64,000 bases of DNA from assembly GCF_013404085.1 (NCBI RefSeq), contig NZ_JABFHO010000001.1, positions 2,305,001 to 2,369,000 on the forward strand, given 5' to 3'. Below the pieces are notes generated by a model. The model was not told where the DNA came from and ran no database searches. It saw only the letters and a list, made by a program, of their open reading frames with translations. Position 1 is the stretch's first letter. Each line of letters starts with the position of its first letter. This DNA comes from Winogradskyella helgolandensis. Its GTDB lineage: Bacteria > Bacteroidota > Bacteroidia > Flavobacteriales > Flavobacteriaceae. Position numbers and translations under genes: made by a program. Shown piece by piece: positions 53,837-61,969 of this stretch.

Positions 53837-56206
53837 TTAAAATGTTTGTGTTAATGCTATTGAGATGTTTCTTCCAGCTTCTGGAACGTCGATTAAACGA
53901 TAAAAGCTGGTGTGGTCGTAATATTTAGTGTTGAATACATTATTGAGTTTCAATTTCACTTCTAAAGGATTCATAGTTTTATATAAGTTCAATTGGGTTA
54001 GTAATGACATGGTTAAGACTTGGTAGCCATTTGTTTGTTCTTCTGGAGGTACAATTTCATCTTGTGCTGCCGTAATTCTATAATCGGCACTCAGCTGTGG
54101 TTGTTTAAAAAAGAATACATCTTTAAATTGATAGCTAGCGGAGAATAGTCCTGATAAAGGCGGTGAAAATGGAATGGTAAACCCTTCTTTAGGACCACTA
54201 GTTTGTCTTGAATACACGTATTCTGCAGAAGCATTTAAGTCTAAATTATTTATGATACTAGTGCTTGCTCTTAGTTCACCACCTGCTCTAAAAACCTTAC
54301 TCTGTGTGTATTCGTAAATTTGTAAGGTCTCGTAATAGTTAGACGTTGGATTTAAATAAATAAAGTTTTCGAAAAAATTGACAAAAGGACTTACTCCAAT
54401 ACTAAAGTTCTTGGTTGTATGGTCGATATCAATATCTAGTTGATAGGATTCTTCAGGATCTAAATTGAGATTACCTTTTTCATAACGATACATGTGGTAA
54501 TTCACACCATCTGAGGCTAATTCATTAGGTAAAGGTATTCTAAAACTTTTCCCTGCATTTATTTTGAAGGTAGTATGGTTTAGAATATAACTTAAGCCTA
54601 CAGAAGCACTAACATTTCCAAAATCGAGCGTTTTGTCTTGTGCTCTTTGTAAATAGACATACGAAGTAGAACCATTGGTATTATTGATGGTAGAAGGATA
54701 CCAATCAAAATACGATTTGCTATTTATTTGTCCAAAATCATAGCGTACACCTGCTAAAAGATGTAAATCTGAATTGATTTCGTATTGATCAAAAGCAAAA
54801 GCACCGACTGTAAAACGCGTGTATTCCGGTATTAAAAATCCCCAGCCACTTAAGGTGTTGTCTTGAAATTCGACATTGACACCGGTAACAAGATTGTGTT
54901 TGTCATTGGGTTTAAAGGCATCTTTTACATTTAGCGAAAACGTGTTTTTATGAAATCCACGCTCCTTAGTATTTGGAGGTGTTGGCATGTAACCATGAGG
55001 TGTTGGTTCGGAATGTTCTTCTCTTAAATTATTTTGAAAGCCTAAATCGAGCTGAATGGTGTGATTGTCTAAAGCTATCGACGTATTATTGGAAATCTTA
55101 AAATGGTTCACCTTATGATAAGGTAGGTCGATATCTCTATTAGAATTGTCGTAATCGATGCGTGATGTTCTTACTTCTAAACCATGCGCATTGGCAAAAA
55201 AGCCATTTTTAGCATTGACATTACTAATTGTGGTTTCTGATGTGATATGGTCTGAAACATAACCTAAACTGAAACTGGCATTGGCTTCTTTTCCTGCAGT
55301 GTTGCGTAAATTATTGTCGTGTAAGGTAAAGATGTAATTTTCATAATTAATTTGATCTGTAGGTACTTTATAATCCCCATAATCTCTGTACGTTAATCGA
55401 CCTCTGTAAAACCAATTATGGCTTCGTGCTTGTACACCTGCCGAAACGCCTAATAAATCATTATTGCTTTCGCCCAAAAGGTTAACTTCGCCACTAAAGG
55501 AATGCATTAATGGAATAGCATTGGGTTGAATATCTACAACTCCAGCAATAGCATCTGAACCATAAACTAAAGAAGCAGGTCCTTTTACAATCTGAATGTT
55601 TTCAATGCCATATTGGTCTATTTCTAAACCATGGTCATTTCCCCATTGTTGCGCTTCATGTTTTATACCATTTTGAACCACAGCAACTCTATTAAACCCT
55701 AAACCTCTAATGACAGGTTTAGATTGTCCTGAACCAATTTTAATCGTACTGACACCTGGTATTTTACTTAAGGTTTGCATCAAGCTATTTTCTCGGTTGT
55801 TAGCAAGAAATTCTTTGGTCACGACGTGAGAAACTACAGGTGACTCTTTATTGACTCTTTTTTTTGTTTTACCATTAACTTCTATTTCGTTAAGTGCAAT
55901 GGTAGATTCATCTAAGAGAATTTTTAGTTCTTCCATATTAGGACCTACCTTAATAGTAATTGTTTTAGATGCGTAACCTAAATGAGATATAGTGAAGGAG
56001 TAGGTGCCTTCAGCTACATTATTTATAGTGAATGTTCCTGTAGGTGATGAAATAGCATATAGGCTTTCTCCAATAATATTGGCGCCTTCTATGGGTTGTA
56101 AGGTATTGCTGTTTACTATTGATCCTTTTATTTGAAAAGAATTTTGAGCAAATACCGTTGAGCTTAAGCTAAAACATAGCCATAAACTCAGTATTCTGTG
56201 TAACAT
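53837..56206 (-). CDS. TonB-dependent receptor, probable metal (zinc?) importer
   Basis: 789 residues from the ATG at 56206, where a clean signal peptide begins (MLHRILSLWLCFSLSSTVFA); the 61-codon extension upstream is not signal-like. A carboxypeptidase-regulatory domain spans about 25-100, the plug about 115-225 (SGQSKPVIRGLGFNRVAVVQ, VKGPASLVYGSDAIAGVVDI), and a 22-strand-type barrel follows to the terminal Phe (ISIALTQTF). The plug has GNDHGLEIDQYG, reminiscent of ZnuD-type zinc receptors. Flanking MerC, His/Cys and DUF4625 genes support metal uptake; the metal is inferred. Confidence 0.88.
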   Translation of the reverse strand: MLHRILSLWLCFSLSSTVFAQNSFQIKGSIVNSNTLQPIEGANIIGESLYAISSPTGTFTINNVAEGTYSFTISHLGYASKTITIKVGPNMEELKILLDESTIALNEIEVNGKTKKRVNKESPVVSHVVTKEFLANNRENSLMQTLSKIPGVSTIKIGSGQSKPVIRGLGFNRVAVVQNGIKHEAQQWGNDHGLEIDQYGIENIQIVKGPASLVYGSDAIAGVVDIQPNAIPLMHSFSGEVNLLGESNNDLLGVSAGVQARSHNWFYRGRLTYRDYGDYKVPTDQINYENYIFTLHDNNLRNTAGKEANASFSLGYVSDHITSETTISNVNAKNGFFANAHGLEVRTSRIDYDNSNRDIDLPYHKVNHFKISNNTSIALDNHTIQLDLGFQNNLREEHSEPTPHGYMPTPPNTKERGFHKNTFSLNVKDAFKPNDKHNLVTGVNVEFQDNTLSGWGFLIPEYTRFTVGAFAFDQYEINSDLHLLAGVRYDFGQINSKSYFDWYPSTINNTNGSTSYVYLQRAQDKTLDFGNVSASVGLSYILNHTTFKINAGKSFRIPLPNELASDGVNYHMYRYEKGNLNLDPEESYQLDIDIDHTTKNFSIGVSPFVNFFENFIYLNPTSNYYETLQIYEYTQSKVFRAGGELRASTSIINNLDLNASAEYVYSRQTSGPKEGFTIPFSPPLSGLFSASYQFKDVFFFKQPQLSADYRITAAQDEIVPPEEQTNGYQVLTMSLLTQLNLYKTMNPLEVKLKLNNVFNTKYYDHTSFYRLIDVPEAGRNISIALTQTF

Positions 56207-56342
56207 AATGTGGACTATAAGATTTGAATAACTGTTCTTAAGAGCGAACTTTACAATGCCTATACGTATGTAAATAGATAGCATTAATCGTATAATTATT
56301 AAACGAAACGGATGCTGAAATAGTAAAAAGTATAGAAAATGC

Positions 56343-56636
56343 TTATAGTATAAAAGGTGGAGGTCTAGAAAATTGTTGGTTAGACGCAATAGCGTTAGAG
56401 GTTATAAAACTATAATGTTTTATAATACTACGCGGAATTTCTAATTCGGTATTTTCAATTGAAAAATCTTGTGGTTCTGGGGTTAGAGTAGGAGTTAAAT
56501 TATGAAGTACAGCATAATCACAAACGGCACAGTGTATATCTTCACTCTTATCGTCTTCATGAGTCAAGGCATGAAGTCCAACCATTTTTATGGAAAGAAA
56601 AAGAATAATAAATATATATGTGATGCTGTTTTTCAT
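56343..56636 (-). CDS. Small secreted His/Cys protein next to the TonB receptor
   Basis: 97 residues. A signal sequence (about 1-20) precedes a metal-ligand-like cluster: His22, His26, His35, Cys36, Cys39 in HALTHEDDKSEDIHCAVC, with His45 after it. The C-terminus is SRPPPFIL. No described family was recognised, though short His/CxxC proteins of this kind occur beside TonB receptors in Bacteroidota. It is 136 bases upstream of the receptor start and 59 bases behind merC. The PP tail is shared with two other small proteins of the island. Confidence 0.7.
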   Translation of the reverse strand: MKNSITYIFIILFLSIKMVGLHALTHEDDKSEDIHCAVCDYAVLHNLTPTLTPEPQDFSIENTELEIPRSIIKHYSFITSNAIASNQQFSRPPPFIL

Positions 56637-56695
56637 TTAGCAATTAGAACATTTATTAATTTTAAATTTAATTTTTAATAAGTTGGAGTTGTTTT

Positions 56696-57085
56696 TTAGT
56701 GCTTTTCTTTATGCGTTGAGCGTAATAATTTCCAATTAGAATAATGTGCTACAGCTAATAAGGTTGCTCCGATAACGGTATTAATTATTTCCCATAAATG
56801 TGTTAAGTGAAGGCGCCCTATAGCTATAAATGCAAATCCAAATAAGGCGATTTTTAAAGGCTTAGTATTATGATGGTTATTTTTATAACTTGGCCAAAGA
56901 GAAGTGAATAAAAAGACAATGCCAAGACTTATAAATGCCCACTCAATGATTTGGTTATTTAAAAAATATAAGCTACTTAGAGAGGAAAACGAAAGTAGTA
57001 TTGGAAAAATAGCACAATGAATGGCACAAATTAAAGAGCTTGTTAATGCTATAAGATCTAAGGTGTTGTTTTTTATTGAATTCAC
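56696..57085 (-). CDS. MerC domain membrane protein
   Basis: 129 residues with four membrane segments. The MerC hallmark CAIHC (Cys20-Cys24) lies in SSLICAIHCAIFPILLS. MerC proteins were first described as mercury transporters, but in Bacteroidota they usually occur without other mer genes and next to Fur-family regulators. No merA or merR is in this window, so mercury resistance is unlikely. It is the first gene of the block B operon and is divergent from the Fur-family gene, with 124 bases between the starts. Confidence 0.88.
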   Translation of the reverse strand: MNSIKNNTLDLIALTSSLICAIHCAIFPILLSFSSLSSLYFLNNQIIEWAFISLGIVFLFTSLWPSYKNNHHNTKPLKIALFGFAFIAIGRLHLTHLWEIINTVIGATLLAVAHYSNWKLLRSTHKEKH

Positions 57086-57116
57086 TTCGTTTAACTTAAA
57101 TTGCGTTTAAAAGCGA

Positions 57117-57129
57117 TAATGTCGCATTA
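57117..57129. promoter_or_regulatory. 5-3-5 palindrome downstream of the merC promoter
   Basis: TAATG-TCG-CATTA is a perfect inverted repeat located just past the expected merC transcription start. The same GCATTA/TCGC elements recur at 57176 and 57198, so it may be part of the operator array. Confidence 0.4.
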
Positions 57130-57135
57130 GTTGGT

Positions 57136-57166
57136 TTTGCAAATATATTATTTATTTATAATATTG
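57136..57166 (+). promoter_or_regulatory. Promoter of the Fur-family regulator gene
   Basis: TTTG (57136-57139) and TAATATTG (57159-57166, one mismatch to TAnnTTTG) are 23 bases apart start to start. It overlaps the merC promoter on the other strand, so one operator could control both. Confidence 0.5.
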
Positions 57167-57170
57167 CAAA
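57140..57170 (-). promoter_or_regulatory. Promoter of the merC-receptor operon
   Basis: On the minus strand, TTTG at 57170-57167 and an exact TATATTTG at 57147-57140 are 23 bases apart start to start. This is one of the cleanest Bacteroidota promoters in the window. Confidence 0.65.
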
Positions 57171-57174
57171 GCTG

Positions 57175-57193
57175 TCGCAATAAATTATTGCAA
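57175..57193. promoter_or_regulatory. Fur/Zur-like 9-1-9 operator
   Basis: TCGCAATAA-A-TTATTGCAA is a palindrome with one mismatch, centred at 57184, between the -7 box and start codon of the Fur-family gene. Dyads with one central base are typical for Fur-family dimers. TTGCAA half-site-like words recur at 57137 and 57164. Autoregulation is inferred. Confidence 0.6.
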
Positions 57194-57209
57194 ATAAATC
57201 GCATTAACA

Positions 57210-57590
57210 ATGAAAAGAAGAAATACACCTACTAAAGACGCTGTTTTAAGTGTTATTACTAAAGCCGGGAGAGCGATGAGTCAGGATGCCATTGAAGAGG
57301 AAATTACGATTGATATTAATAGAGCGACAATTTATCGCGTGTTAAATCGGTTTTGTGATGATGGTGTGTTGCACAAAGTGATTGCAGAAGACGGTAAACA
57401 ATATTTTGCTTTATGTGATGGTTGTGATGAAACGCATCAAGAGCATCAACATTTTCATTTTAAATGTACTGTTTGTGAAACATTAGAATGTCTTCCTAAT
57501 GAAGTTAATTTTTCAATACCAGCAGGTTATTTGGTAGAAAATGTAAACTGTGTTTTAACAGGAGTGTGTAAAAAGTGTTCGCAATCTTAA
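57210..57590 (+). CDS. Fur family metalloregulator, probably Zur-like
   Basis: 126 residues. The winged-helix region (about 8-66) has RATIYRVLNRFCDDGVLHKV. Metal ligands follow: Cys69 and Cys72, a His-rich stretch THQEHQHFHF (His76, 79, 81, 83), Cys86 and Cys89, and a structural CxxC at 120-123. It is smaller than E. coli Fur. Divergent merC-receptor-DUF4625 genes are the obvious targets. Zinc is more likely than iron from the His/Cys pattern, but this is inference. Its stop overlaps that of the convergent MbnH gene by 4 bases. Confidence 0.88.
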   Translation: MKRRNTPTKDAVLSVITKAGRAMSQDAIEEEITIDINRATIYRVLNRFCDDGVLHKVIAEDGKQYFALCDGCDETHQEHQHFHFKCTVCETLECLPNEVNFSIPAGYLVENVNCVLTGVCKKCSQS

Positions 57591-58606
57591 AGCCCTAAAA
57601 ATTCAGAATCGCTTAAGGTTCTCATAAAAGCAATTACATCTGTTTTTTCTTCTTCTGACAGTGGGATTCTATTGTTATTGTCTTTTAAAATAGGATCAAG
57701 ATTATCAGCTTCTAAAACTCCAGTATCTAAATAATCGAGCAAATCCTCTAAAGTTGCAAATTGACCAAAACTACCGTAAGGTGCTGTGTGCTCAATATTT
57801 CTTAGACTTGGGACTCTAAAACGCATGTAATCTTCAGTGAGACCTGTAATTCTTGAGCGTCCTCCTTCTTCGGAATCAGGATTTAACGGAAATCCTATAT
57901 TTCTAAAACTTTGATCGGTGAATAATTCTGTACTGTGGCAACTGATGCATTTATTTTGAAAAACAGTATAGCCTTCAGCTTCACTTTCTGTAAATGTTTC
58001 ACCTTCGATACGTTTTACTTTATCGTATTTACTGTTTGAAGATATCAGTGTATATTCATATTGAGCGATACTGTTATAAATACCATCTGCCGTGATTCCT
58101 TCGCCATCAAAAGCCTTATTAAATAACTCAACATATGTTGGGTCGTTTTCAAGCTTAGCCATAACTTCTAAAATTGAAGAATCCATTTCTTCATGTGTAA
58201 TAATAGGGACTAAAGGTTGATTTTCTAATTGAAGTTTATTACCATCCCAATTATAAAATTGCATAAATGCCATGTTTTGTACTGGCGGAGCATTACGAAG
58301 TCCTATTCGTCCCTCAATACCAATAGCTTTAGGGTTGTGGTCTGCAAAGGCACTTTCTTGAATATGGCAACTAGAACATGAAATGGTATTATCGGCACTC
58401 AATTGCTTATCAAAGAATAATTTCTTTCCTAATTCAACTCCATATTGCGTTGGTTTATTGCTGTAAAATGCACTATTGAGTTCAGGGAAATCTGTTGGGA
58501 TTTCTAATGCTAATTCAGGATTGTCATAAGCTATTAGCTCAGAGTCATCACTGCTACACCCTGTAAATAAAAGAACCACTGCAATACTGCGTAATATGTT
58601 TTTCAT
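57587..58606 (-). CDS. mbnH: Di-heme cytochrome c peroxidase-family enzyme, MbnH-like
   Basis: 339 residues from the ATG at 58606, where the SPII signal begins (lipid Cys17 in LLFTGCSSDD). Two heme motifs, CSSCH (77-81) and CISCH (220-224), show the bCcP/MauG fold, together with LGKKLFFDKQLS and NMAFMQFYNWDGN. MbnH enzymes form a bis-Fe(IV) state and oxidise a Trp of their partner MbnP to kynurenine. The partner gene lies 80 bases upstream here, which supports this function over simple peroxide removal. It is the last gene of block A. Confidence 0.85.
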   Translation of the reverse strand: MKNILRSIAVVLLFTGCSSDDSELIAYDNPELALEIPTDFPELNSAFYSNKPTQYGVELGKKLFFDKQLSADNTISCSSCHIQESAFADHNPKAIGIEGRIGLRNAPPVQNMAFMQFYNWDGNKLQLENQPLVPIITHEEMDSSILEVMAKLENDPTYVELFNKAFDGEGITADGIYNSIAQYEYTLISSNSKYDKVKRIEGETFTESEAEGYTVFQNKCISCHSTELFTDQSFRNIGFPLNPDSEEGGRSRITGLTEDYMRFRVPSLRNIEHTAPYGSFGQFATLEDLLDYLDTGVLEADNLDPILKDNNNRIPLSEEEKTDVIAFMRTLSDSEFLGL

Positions 58607-58686
58607 TGTATTAAGACATTTTATAAAACGATTAAAGAGTCGGCCAGAGTATTCCATCTTAAAGCCGACTCGTTAAAAATTTAAGT

Positions 58687-59553
58687 TTATTCTACTGAAG
58701 TAATAGAGAACATTCCTGTAAGGTCTGTTGTACCATTACCACCGATATTTTCTACAAACTTCATCATTTCAGTAGCCGTATGAGCACTTGGTGTTGCGTT
58801 GTTAGTAATATCTTCAGTTGAAACCAACGTCACTGTATGGCTGTCTCCACTTAAGAAATAATCAAAATCAGCTTTTATAGTTATTGTAGGTGCGCTATTG
58901 CCAACAGTTGCTGTAGTAGGTAATGCTAATGTGATATCTCTGTATGCATTAACACCTTGAGTATAATTACCTTCTTCACCTTCTAATGTGCTTCCAGAAT
59001 GGAACGACAATGTTTTATTATCCGTATCGTAGAAACCTTCAAGTTTAGTGAAACGGTATCCTGTTCCCCATTCCCAATGCATTTCAGTTTCATTTGAGCC
59101 TGCATTGTTGTAGAAATTAGGGAAACTCACTTGGTCTAGTGTGTTTAAATCAGAGCGTACCCCTAAACCAAATTTTATCTCAGTGTAATCTCCAACAGGA
59201 ATTTCACTTAACACATAACTTAAGGTTTCTGAATTAGCCTGATTAACAACAGTAGCTCCATTATCTAAATCATTGACGTTATAAGGGATTTCAGTGCCAT
59301 CTGCCTTTATTAGACGAATGTTACTAATAACATATTTCAGTTCTTCAAAGTGGTGAGTTTGTCCAGCATCAGAAGTGTTTACTGTAGCTGAAGTTGACGT
59401 TGCATCTCCAAGTACAATAGGAGTGTTTCCAAACGTATTATTGAATTCTAAGGTCACGTTATTTGCAACTCTATTATCTTCATCATCACTACTACAAGAC
59501 ATGAAAGCCACTAATACAGCTGCTGATAAAATATATGTTTTAAGATTTTTCAT
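58687..59553 (-). CDS. mbnP: MbnP family copper-binding lipoprotein
   Basis: 288 residues. The SPII signal ends at Cys20 (VAFMSCSSDDED). The MbnP fold is recognisable from VTLEFNNTFGNTPIVLG, ELKYVISNIRLIKADG, EMHWEWGTGYRFTKLEG (Trp160, Trp162) and LSFHSGSTLEG (His185). In characterised MbnP, a Trp in this region is turned into kynurenine by MbnH, which creates a copper site. Which Trp is modified here cannot be read. It is 34 bases behind the small Cys protein and is followed by MbnH. Confidence 0.87.
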   Translation of the reverse strand: MKNLKTYILSAAVLVAFMSCSSDDEDNRVANNVTLEFNNTFGNTPIVLGDATSTSATVNTSDAGQTHHFEELKYVISNIRLIKADGTEIPYNVNDLDNGATVVNQANSETLSYVLSEIPVGDYTEIKFGLGVRSDLNTLDQVSFPNFYNNAGSNETEMHWEWGTGYRFTKLEGFYDTDNKTLSFHSGSTLEGEEGNYTQGVNAYRDITLALPTTATVGNSAPTITIKADFDYFLSGDSHTVTLVSTEDITNNATPSAHTATEMMKFVENIGGNGTTDLTGMFSITSVE

Positions 59554-59587
59554 TTTTTTAATTTTTGTTAATTGATTTTTTTTGATA

Positions 59588-59977
59588 TTAAGTACGTTTA
59601 AAATTTGTGATTTGCATCGGTGGTGGTACTAATATTTCCAGATAGGGTTCCGAGTGATGAAACTCTATATAAATCATTTTCACATTGTTTTTAATGCCCT
59701 TTTTAGTTTCTGTTTCAAATTCTTGATTAGAATAAAACACCAAATCCAAATTTTTGGTGGTCATTATTTTTTCTGAATCGGAGTTTTCTGTTTCTTGTAG
59801 TTCCTTACTTAAATGACACTTTCCGTTACATTGTAATTCAGGTTTATTTTTATTGATACAAAATTGTTCTGTAATCGCTTTTTGATTGAGTTTAAAGTGC
59901 ATAATAACGACTGCTTGCTGCGAAACAACAAACAGAAACATGATGGTCATTATGTAACTAAAAACTTTTTGCATCAT
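59588..59977 (-). CDS. Small secreted Cx9CxxxCH protein (copy 1)
   Basis: 129 residues. An N-terminal hydrophobic segment (about 4-26) is followed by a conserved ligand motif: Cys40, then CNGKCHL at 50-56 (Cys50, Cys54, His55), in the pattern Cx9CxxxCH. The rest is polar, and the C-terminal part reads LVPPPMQITNFKRT. It begins one base after the TonB receptor stop and precedes mbnP, so it is in the copper operon. A paralogue with the same motif is at 63208-63573. No described family was recognised; metal or heme binding is inferred. Confidence 0.75.
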   Translation of the reverse strand: MMQKVFSYIMTIMFLFVVSQQAVVIMHFKLNQKAITEQFCINKNKPELQCNGKCHLSKELQETENSDSEKIMTTKNLDLVFYSNQEFETETKKGIKNNVKMIYIEFHHSEPYLEILVPPPMQITNFKRT

Positions 59978-59978
59978 C

Positions 59979-61967
59979 CTAGAAATTGAATTTTAAAGAA
60001 GTGAAAATGTTTCGCCCCATTCTTGGGATGTTTCCCCAGTCTGCATAAGTACTATAATATTCATTTAGAATGTTTTCTGCCCCAATTTGAATCACAGTTC
60101 TATAGTCTTTAATTCTGAAGGTATAGTCGGCAGATAAATTCCAAATGGTATACGATGGTGTTTGGTCTTCTCCGTATTCTGGACTGTAATGGATTTGCTC
60201 TAAATCGCCATTAACCGACGTTTGAAAATTGAACCTGTTATATTTATAATGTAATGATGATTGGTAGCTTAAAGGTCTAATGAATGGCAAATTGTTTTCG
60301 TTTTCATCTTTTCCACGTGCATAAGTTAAGACGCCTTTCCAATGCAAATCGTCTAAAATAGTGTAGCTTCCATTGAGTGAAAAATTAAATAAAGTAGAAT
60401 AGTCTAAAGAGGTGTAGCCTTTAACTCCAATAGATTGGTAATTCATTGGGCTACCTAAACTTAAAATACGACCAATGATATAATTTTCAATGTAGAAGTA
60501 ATTCACGTTAGCTTGTAAGCTAAATTTATCATCTTTATAACCAGCACTGGCATTACCTTCATATGAAATTTCATTTTCAAGATCTGGATTACCTATATAA
60601 TCGTAACGATCAAAACTATTGTAAATGTAATAGCCATAGCCTTCAGAAACAGAAGGTGCTCTGTGGCCATAACCACCACCAACTGAAAAATTGAACTTGT
60701 TAATATCTAACTGATAACCTGCGTGTAAACTAGGTAGTAGTCTTGTTTTTTCTTGAGGTGTGCCTGGATGAAAAATCCAATTGAATTCCACATATTTAGA
60801 GTGGTTGTAATTGACACCCAAAGAACCACCAAAATTCAGTTGGCTTTGATCTGAAATTTCCCAAGCGTTATTTATAGAAAGTCCAGCAAAGGTCGTAGTA
60901 ACTGCAGGCCAACTATAGGCAAACATACTGCGTTCACTGCGATCTTGTGGATACATGCGCATCTCTGCTGTAGATAAATTATTATAAGCATTAAGTTGAA
61001 TTTCGGAACTAAAACGATTCTGTTTAATGTTAGTTTTAGAGAGTAAACCATAGGTAGTACTCCAGCCTGGCATGTCCATGTGCACTAGATTTTCAGGACG
61101 GGTCGTATCATCCATATAATGTTCTATAGCATTAAAATAGATTTTTGTGTCTAAGGCTCTAAATAAACCCTCTTCAAATACTTGTTTATAAGTTGCTGAG
61201 GTAATTAGGGCGCGTGATAACCATAAATCCATGGGTAATGCAGGATAACCAACATCATTGGCTTGATCGTAAATAGCTTCTAATTTTACAGAGGACAATT
61301 CACTCGTTTTATAAGCTAAGCCTAGAGACGCATTGAATTTAGTAAATTGCGAGTGGTTGACGTCATCGTTATTGCCATCACTATAATTTTCTGCGTTTCG
61401 GTAGGCTAAACTTCCATCGGCAACAAATTTGTTACTAGAATAAGAGGCATTCGCTAGGTTGAAAAACTGCTTGTTATTAATTTCAAATCCGGTTTGATAA
61501 GCTCCACTCCATGTTTTAGAAAGATTGAAAGGAGTGCTTTTTCGTTTTAAATCAATACTTCCTGCAACAGTGGCACCATGCATGTTTCCTTCTTGTCCAG
61601 ATTTTATATCAATCGAAGCTAAATTATTACTCTCAACATAAGAGGTGATAGGATCCATTTTGTCGGTACAGGCACCAAAAACATGCATACCATCAATAGT
61701 GATGGTGGAGCGTTCCGAGCTCATATTATTCAATAAAGGTTCCCAAGCATAAGCACCACGTTTAATAAAACTAATTTGATCTGAAGACGCTAAAAACTCA
61801 TCAACTGAAACGGCCATTTTCATATCGGTTTCAATTTTCTTTTTGATGATAGTAATTAATTGAACCTCGTCTAGAGCTACAACACTATCCTTCTTAGTCT
61901 CTGTGTTTTGAGCAGTAGCGTATAGACCAACAAAAAGCAATATTATTAATGTTATGAATCTTTTCAT
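59979..61967 (-). CDS. TonB-dependent receptor with OprC/NosA-like copper motif
   Basis: 662 residues with a signal peptide (LYATAQ) and no carboxypeptidase-type extension. The plug has the segment IDGMHVFGACTDKMDPITSY, in which Cys100-x3-Met104 is the CxxxM arrangement of OprC/NosA copper receptors; HMDM (296-299) in the barrel may supply the His/Met pair of that site. The barrel ends at a terminal Phe (IFTSLKFNF). It lies 2 bases behind the YtkA-like lipoprotein and 1 base before the Cx9CxxxCH protein. Copper as substrate is inferred from motif and context. Confidence 0.87.
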   Translation of the reverse strand: MKRFITLIILLFVGLYATAQNTETKKDSVVALDEVQLITIIKKKIETDMKMAVSVDEFLASSDQISFIKRGAYAWEPLLNNMSSERSTITIDGMHVFGACTDKMDPITSYVESNNLASIDIKSGQEGNMHGATVAGSIDLKRKSTPFNLSKTWSGAYQTGFEINNKQFFNLANASYSSNKFVADGSLAYRNAENYSDGNNDDVNHSQFTKFNASLGLAYKTSELSSVKLEAIYDQANDVGYPALPMDLWLSRALITSATYKQVFEEGLFRALDTKIYFNAIEHYMDDTTRPENLVHMDMPGWSTTYGLLSKTNIKQNRFSSEIQLNAYNNLSTAEMRMYPQDRSERSMFAYSWPAVTTTFAGLSINNAWEISDQSQLNFGGSLGVNYNHSKYVEFNWIFHPGTPQEKTRLLPSLHAGYQLDINKFNFSVGGGYGHRAPSVSEGYGYYIYNSFDRYDYIGNPDLENEISYEGNASAGYKDDKFSLQANVNYFYIENYIIGRILSLGSPMNYQSIGVKGYTSLDYSTLFNFSLNGSYTILDDLHWKGVLTYARGKDENENNLPFIRPLSYQSSLHYKYNRFNFQTSVNGDLEQIHYSPEYGEDQTPSYTIWNLSADYTFRIKDYRTVIQIGAENILNEYYSTYADWGNIPRMGRNIFTSLKFNF

Positions 61968-61969
61968 TA

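Noticed and set aside
56207..56389. 61-codon N-terminal extension of the block B TonB receptor
   Set aside because: The signal peptide begins at the ATG at 56206; the extension has no signal-like organisation and reads into the upstream gene's 3' end.
56696..57085. Mercury resistance as role of the MerC protein
   Set aside because: No merA, merR, merP or merT is in the window, and the gene lies in a Fur-regulated TonB operon.
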